64,000 nt of DNA from Brevundimonas sp. UBA7664 (GTDB lineage Bacteria > Pseudomonadota > Alphaproteobacteria > Caulobacterales > Caulobacteraceae): the NCBI RefSeq assembly GCF_002483305.1, contig NZ_DLHQ01000059.1, positions 41,130-105,129 on the forward strand. The letters run 5' to 3'. A program made the position numbers and the translations under genes. Under the pieces are notes generated by a model. It was not told where the DNA came from, ran no database searches, and saw only the letters and a list, made by a program, of their open reading frames with translations. The first letter of the stretch is position 1. The number at the start of each line of letters is the position of its first letter. This document shows positions 53,555 to 62,348 of this stretch, piece after piece.

Positions 53555-54048
53555 GCATTTCCCGCATCTATACCGGCGGGTGCCAGTGCGGCGCGGTGCG
53601 CTATCGGGTGGAAGGGACACTCGGCGATCCGCATCTGTGTCATTGCCGCATGTGCCAGAAGGCGGCCGGCAACTATTTCCTGCCGCTTGCCAATGCGCCA
53701 CGCGACCGTTTCACCATGACCCGCGGCGAGGCCGGCTGGTTCCAGTCCTCGGAGATCGTGCGCCGCGGTTTCTGCCGCGATTGCGGCACGCCGCTGTTCT
53801 ACGACGCGCTCGCCGCCGACCATATCAATGTGACACTCGGCTCGCTCGACGATCCCGACGATGTCCGCCCGGTCGCTCAGGCGGGCGTCGAATCGCGGCT
53901 CGTCTGGTTCGCGCAGCTGGCGAAACTGCCGGAAAGCGAGAGCGAGGACGGCGAGTTCGGCGCGGCGCGGCACATCGTGGTCCGCGCCTCCAACCGCCAG
54001 CACCCGGACTATGACACGGACCATTGGCCGCCGGAGGACATTCCATGA
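53551..54048 (+). CDS. GFA-family zinc protein, copy 2
   Basis: A 165-residue paralogue with [17 protein letters not shown] and FCRDCGTPLFYD. It starts 4 bp inside the end of copy 1. The C-terminal ...QHPDYDTDHWPPE resembles the [13 protein letters not shown] of copy 1, showing recent duplication. Confidence 0.88.
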   Translation: MSISRIYTGGCQCGAVRYRVEGTLGDPHLCHCRMCQKAAGNYFLPLANAPRDRFTMTRGEAGWFQSSEIVRRGFCRDCGTPLFYDALAADHINVTLGSLDDPDDVRPVAQAGVESRLVWFAQLAKLPESESEDGEFGAARHIVVRASNRQHPDYDTDHWPPEDIP

Positions 54049-54164
54049 CCGAGACCCGGCCGGAGCTCGGTTTTCCGCGCAAGTGGCTCTATCTCATCGC
54101 CGGCAAGCTGATCCTGATCACCGCCGTGGTGGTCGCCGTCGTCGTCTATTCCGCCTATCGTTGA
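54045..54164 (+). CDS. Small single-pass membrane protein between GFA genes
   Basis: A 39-residue ORF starting 4 bp inside copy 2. It has a polar N-terminus (MTETRPELGFPRK) followed by one hydrophobic helix (WLYLIAGKLILITAVVVAVV) and a short end. Tight coupling on both sides and a complete TM helix argue for a real gene. Function unknown. Confidence 0.6.
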   Translation: MTETRPELGFPRKWLYLIAGKLILITAVVVAVVVYSAYR

Positions 54165-54174
54165 AGGAGCTGCC

Positions 54175-55613
<1,439 letters not shown>

Positions 55614-55619
55614 GAGACT

Positions 55620-55756
55620 GCCCCTCACCCAAACCCTCTGCCCGCATGCGGGGAGAGGGGGCCCGTCGAATGCAGGATTCGGGTTCGAGGTTTTCGGCGC
55701 GGCATATTCCTTCTCCTCACCTGCGGGGAGAGGGTGGCGGCAGCCGGATGAGGGGC
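55620..55756. repeat. Rhizobial-type intergenic mosaic repeat with inverted ends
   Basis: A palindrome-rich stretch between pip and cimA. Outer ends GCCCCTCA (55,620-55,627) and TGAGGGGC (55,749-55,756) are exact inverted repeats, and two CTCTxCCCGC/GCGGGGAGAGGG hairpins lie inside. This layout matches the short RIME-like mosaic elements common in Rhizobiaceae. It supports a rhizobial source for the right part of the window. Confidence 0.8.
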
Positions 55757-55794
55757 GGATTGAAGTGTTCAATGAGTTCCCAGGGAGGGAACAG

Positions 55795-57411
55795 ATGAAA
55801 AAAGACCGTATCTACCTTTTCGACACCACGCTGCGTGACGGCCAGCAGACGCCCGGCATCGACTTTTCCGTCGAGGACAAGATCGCCATTGCCGGCATGC
55901 TGGACGCGTTCGGCCTGGACTATGTCGAGGGCGGCTATCCCGGGGCCAACCCGACGGATACGGCTTTCTTCTCGAAGAAGCGCACCGGCCGCGCGAAATT
56001 CGTCGCCTTCGGCATGACGAAACGCGCCGGCATTTCCGCCTCCAACGATCCTGGCCTTGCCGCGCTTCTCGACTCGAAGAGCGACGCGATCTGTCTTGTC
56101 GCCAAGAGCTGGGACTATCATGTGCGCGTGGCGCTCGGCTGTTCCAACGAGGAGAACCTCGAGAGCATTGCCGAATCGGTCAAGGCCGTCGCCGCCTCCG
56201 GTCGCGAAGCCATGGTCGACTGCGAGCATTTCTTCGACGGCTACAAGGCCAATCCGGCCTATGCGCTGGCCTGTGCCGCCACGGCCTATGCCTCCGGCGC
56301 CCGCTGGGTGGTGCTGTGCGACACCAATGGCGGCACGCAGCCGTCGGAGGTGCAGGCGATCGTCCGGGCGGTGATCGCCGCCGGTGTGCCCGGCGACAAT
56401 CTCGGCATCCACGCCCACAACGACACGGGGCAGGCCGTCGCCAATTCGCTCGCCGCCATCGAGGCCGGCGTGCGCCAGATCCAGGGTACGCTGAACGGCA
56501 TCGGCGAGCGCTGCGGCAATGCCAATCTGGTGACGCTCATCCCGACGCTGGCGCTGAAGGAGACCTATGCGACGCGCTTTTCGATCGGCATCGACACGGA
56601 GGACCTGACGGGCCTCACCAAGCTTGCCCATACCTTCGACGAATTGCTGAACCGTTCGCCGGACCATCAGGCGCCCTATGTCGGGGCTTCCGCCTTCGCC
56701 ACCAAGGCCGGCATCCATGCCTCGGCGCTCCTGAAAGACCCGCGCACCTACGAACATGTGACGCCGGAAAGCGTCGGCAACCTGCGCAAGGTCATGGTGT
56801 CCGACCAGGGCGGCAAGGCGAACTTCATCAATGCGCTCAAGCTGCGCGGCATCACCGTCAGCAAGGATGACCCGAAGCTCGATCGTCTCATCCAGATCGT
56901 CAAGGAACGCGAGGCGACCGGGTATGCCTATGAGGGCGCGGATGCGAGCTTCGCGCTGCTGGCCTACCGCACGCTCGGCACGGTGCCGGAGTTTTTCCAC
57001 GTCGAAAGCTTCCGCGTGATGGTGGAGCGCCGCTACGACGCCAACGGCCAGCTCAAGACCGTCTCGGAGGCCGTGGTGCGCGTCGTCGTTGATGGCGAGA
57101 CGATGATGTCCGTTGCCGAAGGTCACGGCCCGGTCAACGCGCTCGATCTCGCGCTGCGCAAGGACCTTGGCAAGTATCAGGCCGAGATCGCCGACCTGGA
57201 GCTGGCGGATTACAAGGTGCGTATCCTCAACGGCGGCACCGAGGCCATCACCCGCGTCCTGATCGAATCCACCGATGCCAGCGGCGCGCGCTGGTGGACG
57301 GTCGGGGTTTCCGACAACATCATCGACGCGTCCTTCCAGGCCTTGATGGATTCCATCATCTACAAGCTCCTGAAGAACCGCGGGGAGGCGGGGCGGGTGG
57401 CCGCGGAGTAA
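55795..57411 (+). CDS. cimA: Citramalate synthase
   Basis: A 538-residue DRE-TIM enzyme condensing pyruvate and acetyl-CoA to citramalate, an alternative route to isoleucine. LFDTTLRDGQQTPGIDFS is the catalytic opening, the metal ligands are in GIHAHNDTGQAV, and a LeuA-dimer-type regulatory domain fills residues after about 400. It resembles the CimA branch, not IPMS or homocitrate synthase (inference). GGGAGGGA precedes the ATG at 55,795; an upstream in-frame start lies within the mosaic repeat. Confidence 0.92.
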   Translation: MKKDRIYLFDTTLRDGQQTPGIDFSVEDKIAIAGMLDAFGLDYVEGGYPGANPTDTAFFSKKRTGRAKFVAFGMTKRAGISASNDPGLAALLDSKSDAICLVAKSWDYHVRVALGCSNEENLESIAESVKAVAASGREAMVDCEHFFDGYKANPAYALACAATAYASGARWVVLCDTNGGTQPSEVQAIVRAVIAAGVPGDNLGIHAHNDTGQAVANSLAAIEAGVRQIQGTLNGIGERCGNANLVTLIPTLALKETYATRFSIGIDTEDLTGLTKLAHTFDELLNRSPDHQAPYVGASAFATKAGIHASALLKDPRTYEHVTPESVGNLRKVMVSDQGGKANFINALKLRGITVSKDDPKLDRLIQIVKEREATGYAYEGADASFALLAYRTLGTVPEFFHVESFRVMVERRYDANGQLKTVSEAVVRVVVDGETMMSVAEGHGPVNALDLALRKDLGKYQAEIADLELADYKVRILNGGTEAITRVLIESTDASGARWWTVGVSDNIIDASFQALMDSIIYKLLKNRGEAGRVAAE

Positions 57412-57521
57412 CGGGGCGAGGTTCAGCGCCGCTCATCGTCCCTTCACCGGAATGAATTGGTGCATAACCTTCCTTTGGAGTATCCCGTCGAAAAATCCAT
57501 GAAATGACGGGATACCACGCC

Positions 57522-58466
57522 ATGGCCGACGCTAAATCCACCAGCGGCCCCGAAACCGGCGATTCGCCGCGCGGTTTCGCCTTCGCCTTGACGGCCTACG
57601 TGTTCTGGGGGTTCCTGCCCTTCTTCATGAAGGCCGTCGCCCACATTCCCGCTGCCGAGGTGGTGGCGCACCGGATCGTCTGGTCGGTGCCGCTCGCCGG
57701 GCTGGTGCTGATCTGGCTCGGCCGCACCGCCGATATCAAGGTGGCGTTGCGCTCGCCGCGCATGCTCGCCATGGCGACGCTGACGGCGGTGCTGATCACC
57801 ATCAACTGGGGCATCTATGTCTGGGCCATCGGCGCCGGCCGGGCCATCGAGACGGCCCTCGGTTATTACATCAACCCGCTTTTCTCGATCTTCCTCGGCG
57901 CCGTCCTCCTGAAGGAAAAACTCGACCGGACGCAGATTCTGGCGATCGGGCTTGCGGCCTTGGCGGTGGGGATCCTTGCCTTCGACGCCGGCGGGCTGCC
58001 GTGGGTGTCCATCAGCCTCTGCATCTCCTGGGGCTTCTATGCCTTCTTCCGCAAGACGCTGCCGATCGGTCCGAATCAGGGTTTCTTCCTGGAGGTTCTG
58101 CTGTTGAGCGTGCCGGCGCTCGGCTATATTTTCTGGCTCGAATCCTCGGGGCAGGGCCATTTCGGTGATACCGGTGCCGCCGATGTTCTCTGGCTGCTCG
58201 CCTGCGGCGTCGTCACTGCCATCCCGCTGATGATCTATGCCAATGGCGCCAAGCTGCTGCGCCTGTCCACCATCGGCATCATGCAGTACATCGCGCCGAC
58301 GATGATCTTCTTCATCGCCGTCTTCGCCTTCAACGAACCTTTCGGCACGACGAAGCTCATCGCCTTCGCCTTCATCTGGGCCGCGCTTCTCCTCTATTCC
58401 AGCTCCATGCTACGGACGGCGCGGACAAAGCGTCTTGCGGCCATGGAGCTCAAGCCGGCGGAATAG
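57522..58466 (+). CDS. rarD: RarD/EamA family transporter
   Basis: A 314-residue membrane protein with ten hydrophobic segments in two EamA repeats. AYVFWGFLPFFMKAV, AHRIVWSVPLAG and NWGIYVWAIGAGRAIETALGYYINP (read as consecutive pieces) are RarD hallmarks. Possible chloramphenicol-sensitive or drug/metabolite exporter; substrate unknown. The start may be ATG at 57,504 or 57,522. Confidence 0.9.
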   Translation: MADAKSTSGPETGDSPRGFAFALTAYVFWGFLPFFMKAVAHIPAAEVVAHRIVWSVPLAGLVLIWLGRTADIKVALRSPRMLAMATLTAVLITINWGIYVWAIGAGRAIETALGYYINPLFSIFLGAVLLKEKLDRTQILAIGLAALAVGILAFDAGGLPWVSISLCISWGFYAFFRKTLPIGPNQGFFLEVLLLSVPALGYIFWLESSGQGHFGDTGAADVLWLLACGVVTAIPLMIYANGAKLLRLSTIGIMQYIAPTMIFFIAVFAFNEPFGTTKLIAFAFIWAALLLYSSSMLRTARTKRLAAMELKPAE

Positions 58467-58469
58467 ACG

Positions 58470-58988
58470 ATGGCCGTTTTGCAGACGGCGCGTCTGACGC
58501 TCAGCCCTTGCCGGCCAGGCGACCGTGCGGACTTCATCGATCTGGAGCGTGATCCGGAGGTGATGCGCTTTCTGAACGGGGGATATGCCGTCGATCGGGA
58601 GACGGTCGCGCCGAACGCGACCTTTCTGATGCCGACCGGCACGGAGCCCTATGTCTGGACAGCCCGTCGGACGGCCGATGGCGTCTTTGTCGGCTGGTTC
58701 TGCCTCTGGCCGGAAAGCGAGACGCTGGCTGAACTCGGCTATCGCCTGCATCGCGTGAACTGGGGCCAGGGGTTGGCCGCAGAGGGGGCGGAGGCTCTCG
58801 TCGACTGGGGTTTTGAAACCGCCGGATACGAAAAGATCGTGGCGACGACGATGACCGTGAACCAGGCTTCGCGCCGCGTCATGGAAAAGATCGGCATGAG
58901 GCATGCGCGGACGGTGTCCGGCGATTTTCCCGATCCGATCGCGGGCAGTGAGCACGGCGAAGTGTGGTACGAACTCGACCGCCTGTAA
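58470..58988 (+). CDS. GNAT family N-acetyltransferase
   Basis: A 172-residue RimJ/RimL-type acetyltransferase. LQTARLTLSPCRPGD opens the fold, and the acetyl-CoA loop is in YRLHRVNWGQGLAAEGAEAL (Q/R-xx-G-x-G/A-like) followed by NQASRRVMEKIGM. It starts 3 bp after rarD and probably shares its transcript. Substrate unknown. Confidence 0.9.
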   Translation: MAVLQTARLTLSPCRPGDRADFIDLERDPEVMRFLNGGYAVDRETVAPNATFLMPTGTEPYVWTARRTADGVFVGWFCLWPESETLAELGYRLHRVNWGQGLAAEGAEALVDWGFETAGYEKIVATTMTVNQASRRVMEKIGMRHARTVSGDFPDPIAGSEHGEVWYELDRL

Positions 58989-59015
58989 GGCGAGCTTCCG
59001 TTTCTCTTGAGAAGA

Positions 59016-59636
59016 TCAGAGCCTGGCGATGATGTCGGCTTCGCCTTCGCGGTCGACCTGGCCGGCCCAATGGTCAACGAGCGCCGCGACGATCTCTTCC
59101 GGTTCGTCGATCACCATCGGCTGCACGAGATGGGCCGTGTGGATGAAGCCTTCGTCCGCCATGTGGCGGATGAGCTTGAGCATCGGGTCCCAGAAGCCGC
59201 CGATATTGGCGAAGACCATTGGCTTGCGGTGGCGGCCGAGTTGTGCCCAGGTCATCACCTCGACGATCTCCTCCAGCGTGCCGATGCCGCCCGGCAGCGC
59301 CACGAAAGCGTCGGCGCGCTCGAACATCTTGTGTTTGCGCTCGTGCATGTCGGGCGTGATGATCAGCTCGGAGAGCTGGCCGAGCGAATGGCGGGTGGCC
59401 TCCATATCCACGAGAAATTGCGGTATGATGCCGGTGACGCGGCCGCCATGCGAGAGCACGCCGCTGGCCACCGCCCCCATGATGCCTTTCGTGCCGCCGC
59501 CATAGACGAGGCGGAGATGGTTTTCGGCCATCGCCTTGCCGAGGCGTCGCCCGGCGGAGACATAGGTGGTTTCGCGGCCCGGCTGGGAGCCGCAGTAGAC
59601 GCAGACGGATCGAATCGGCAGGGTTTGTTCGCTCAT
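59016..59636 (-). CDS. LOG-family nucleoside-5'-monophosphate phosphoribohydrolase
   Basis: A 206-residue Rossmann-like protein of the TIGR00730 family. The signature PGGIGTLEEIVEVMTWAQLG holds the catalytic PGGxGTxxE, with GGGTKGIMGAVA upstream and VYCGSQPG at the N-terminus. Members release cytokinin-type bases or AMP. The ATG at 59,636 is chosen. It is convergent with the acetyltransferase gene. Confidence 0.93.
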   Translation of the reverse strand: MSEQTLPIRSVCVYCGSQPGRETTYVSAGRRLGKAMAENHLRLVYGGGTKGIMGAVASGVLSHGGRVTGIIPQFLVDMEATRHSLGQLSELIITPDMHERKHKMFERADAFVALPGGIGTLEEIVEVMTWAQLGRHRKPMVFANIGGFWDPMLKLIRHMADEGFIHTAHLVQPMVIDEPEEIVAALVDHWAGQVDREGEADIIARL

Positions 59637-59795
59637 GACGGGATTCAGCCACCCGGCTGGCAGCCCGTCAAGGATAATGACGAAAAAGCGCGGGGCGGCG
59701 GCTCCGGAACGTCCCGGGAACCTTGTGCAAAACATTGGGAATCGATAGCAATTTCAGGAGGGGACCCCCGGGAAACCGGGACAGAGAGAGAGTTG

Positions 59796-62159
59796 ATGAT
59801 GAAGAACAAGACCGGTCTGGTGGCCTTGATCGTGCTGGCGGCGGCAACGCTGCTCATGGTTTTCTTCGTGCTGCCCAACATGAACAAGGACAAGCCGGCC
59901 GAAACCCCGGTCGCGAGCCTTACCAATACGACGACGCAAGGCGGCGGCGAGACCACGACGGCCGAGGGCAAGCAGGCCCGTCCGACGACGGGAACCGGCG
60001 AGGCAGCGACGGGTGGAGAAGCGACCGGCACGGGCTCTGCTGCCGGAAGCGAGAAGCCGGCCGATGCGACGATAGGCGAGGCTGCGACCGCGACCCAGGA
60101 GGTCGCCAAGGCGGAAACGACGCCGGCCGATCCGGCCGCCGGCTGGGTCACGCCTGCCTTCGATCTCCTGCGCGTCGAGCCCGATGGTTCGACGGTGATC
60201 GCCGGCCGCGGCCAGCCGAACACCAAGCTGGAGATCAAGAATGGCGAGACCGTCGTCGCGACGGCCGATATCGGCCCGTCCGGCGATTTCGCGGCCGTCT
60301 TCGATCAGCCGCTCTCGGCCGGCGACTATCAGCTCACCCTGAACACCAAGGACGACAAGGGCGTCTCGAAGACCTCGGACGAGGTGGCGACCGTCTCCGT
60401 GCCGAAGGATGCCGGCGGCGAGCTCCTGGCCATGGTCTCCAAGCCCGGCGAGGCGAGCCGCCTGATCACGGTGCCGGACACCGCGGACAAGGCCGCCGCT
60501 ACCGCGGAAAAGACCATCGACCAGCCAGCCGGCGAAACCGCCGCTGCCACCGATGCAGGCGCAGCCGGCACCGCGGGCGAACAGCCTGCCGGGACGGAAA
60601 CGGCCGGGACGAGCGGCGGCAATGCGGCAGCCACGGGCGAAACCGCCACGGCCGCTGCGACGGAGACGGCGGGTGCAGCCGGCAGCGCGGCGACGGAAAC
60701 GGCGGCCAAGCCCCAGGCCCGTGTTTCGGCCGTCGAGCTGGAAGGCGAGCGCATGTTCATTGCCGGCACGGCCAAGCCGGGTGCGCTTGTGCGTATCTAT
60801 GCCGACGACACGCTCGTCGGCGAGGCGAAGGCGGATGATCAGGGCCGCTACGTGGCCGATGGCACGATCGACCTGTCGGTCGGCCGCCACACCGTCCGCG
60901 CCGACGTGATGAGCCCGGATGGCAGCAAGGTCGAATTCCGCGCTTCCGTTCCGTTCGATCGGCCGGAAGGCGAACAGGTCGCCGTTGTCGCGCAGGAGAA
61001 TGCCACCGGCGATACCGCCCCGGCGCTCGGCCTCATCGGCGGCGGCACGTTCGACAAGCTGCGCACCGAGGCCGACAAGGCGCTGGCGCTGCTCAAGGGC
61101 CTCTATGCCGATGGCCGCCTGCCGACCGTCGAGGAGCTGGCGGCTGCCCGGTCCGCGACGGAGATCGCGCTGAAGTCGCTATCGGAGTTCAAGCCCGGCC
61201 CGGAAGAGGGCGATGCGGCCCGCGACATGGCCGCCAAGGCCTCGGCCGCTGCGGCCACGGCGCTCGCCCGCCTCCAGGCCCTGCCGAAGGACGCTGCCGC
61301 TGTCGGCGGTGCTCTCGGCTCGATCGAGACGGCCGTTGCCGATGCGCTGGCTCCGGCCATCGAGAAGGCGGAGGCCGTGGTCGGCGCGGCGTCGGCCGCG
61401 GCGGACAGCTCCATCGAGGCGCTGGCCGGCCAGGCGACGGCGCTCCAGCAGCAGTTCGTTGCGCTGTTCTCCGACGGCCGCAATGCGACGTCGGCGGAAA
61501 TCCAGACCGCCCGCACCGCGCTTGAAGGCGCCCTCAAGGGCATCACCGGCTTCACGCCCCCGGCGGGCACGGCCGCGGATGTGACGGCGGCCATCGAAAA
61601 GCTGAAGGGCTGGGCCTCGACCGCGCTCGACCGCTTCGCCGCGGTTCCGGCCGGCGCCGGCAAGGAGGCCTATCAGCAGGCGCTTGTGGCGCTGGAAGGC
61701 ATGCCCTCGCTGACGGCCGCCGCCAACGCCGTTGCGTCGGGCAGCGAAGCGGTGGGCGGTGCGCCGGTTGCCGACGCTGCGAGCCCGGCGGAGGAAACCA
61801 CGACGGCCGGCGGCACCGCGGCTGCGACCGGCAGCGAGAGCGGCACCGCCACCTCGGGCGAAGCCGCCGCAACGGGCAGCGGACAGGCGGTTGCCGAGGA
61901 GCCGGAAACGGTCGAGCAGGCGCCGCTGCAGCAGAGCAAGACCTCGGTCATCATCCGCCGCGGCGACACGCTCTGGCAGATCTCCCGCCGCATCTACGGC
62001 AAGGGTGTACGCTACACGACGATCTACCTCGCCAACGAGGACCAGATCGCCGATCCGGACCGCATCATCCCCGGCCAGGTCTTCGGCGTGCCGGACAAGA
62101 CGGTGGAAAGCGATGCGGAGGCGGAAGAGCTGCACCGCAAGCGCGTTCGCGGCAATTGA
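59796..62159 (+). CDS. Large LysM domain envelope protein
   Basis: A 787-residue protein. One N-terminal membrane helix (residues 6-26) is followed by a Thr/Ala/Gly-rich linker, an Ig-like or CARDB-like domain (about 120-220), a second Ala/Thr/Glu linker (230-305), another similar domain (about 310-395), a long helical part (about 410-640), a third low-complexity linker and a C-terminal LysM (VIIRRGDTLWQISRRIYGKG, about 720-770). The LysM should bind peptidoglycan. The role is unknown; it resembles rhizobial LysM surface proteins. AGAGAGAG precedes ATGATG. Confidence 0.88.
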   Translation: MMKNKTGLVALIVLAAATLLMVFFVLPNMNKDKPAETPVASLTNTTTQGGGETTTAEGKQARPTTGTGEAATGGEATGTGSAAGSEKPADATIGEAATATQEVAKAETTPADPAAGWVTPAFDLLRVEPDGSTVIAGRGQPNTKLEIKNGETVVATADIGPSGDFAAVFDQPLSAGDYQLTLNTKDDKGVSKTSDEVATVSVPKDAGGELLAMVSKPGEASRLITVPDTADKAAATAEKTIDQPAGETAAATDAGAAGTAGEQPAGTETAGTSGGNAAATGETATAAATETAGAAGSAATETAAKPQARVSAVELEGERMFIAGTAKPGALVRIYADDTLVGEAKADDQGRYVADGTIDLSVGRHTVRADVMSPDGSKVEFRASVPFDRPEGEQVAVVAQENATGDTAPALGLIGGGTFDKLRTEADKALALLKGLYADGRLPTVEELAAARSATEIALKSLSEFKPGPEEGDAARDMAAKASAAAATALARLQALPKDAAAVGGALGSIETAVADALAPAIEKAEAVVGAASAAADSSIEALAGQATALQQQFVALFSDGRNATSAEIQTARTALEGALKGITGFTPPAGTAADVTAAIEKLKGWASTALDRFAAVPAGAGKEAYQQALVALEGMPSLTAAANAVASGSEAVGGAPVADAASPAEETTTAGGTAAATGSESGTATSGEAAATGSGQAVAEEPETVEQAPLQQSKTSVIIRRGDTLWQISRRIYGKGVRYTTIYLANEDQIADPDRIIPGQVFGVPDKTVESDAEAEELHRKRVRGN

Positions 62160-62256
62160 TCCCTCGCAGGTCCGGCAGTGCGGAGTTTGCCGGACTTGCA
62201 CAAGGACAATTTCCCGCCGGCCGTTGCGAAGCGGCCGGCAAGGACCTATCTCCCCG

Positions 62257-62287
62257 ATGCGGCGCCCCTACCGGGCGCCGCATTTTC
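62257..62287 (+). terminator. Rho-independent terminator after the LysM gene
   Basis: An exact 11-bp stem ATGCGGCGCCC/GGGCGCCGCAT with a 5-nt loop is followed by TTTTC. It lies about 100 bp after the LysM stop. Two other hairpins (62,170-62,195 and 62,217-62,239) precede it. Confidence 0.85.
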
Positions 62288-62348
62288 ATTCGGCAAGTCC
62301 GGCAAGAAACGAAGACCGGGGCGTGACGGCGACCCGGCGGAGGCCAGC

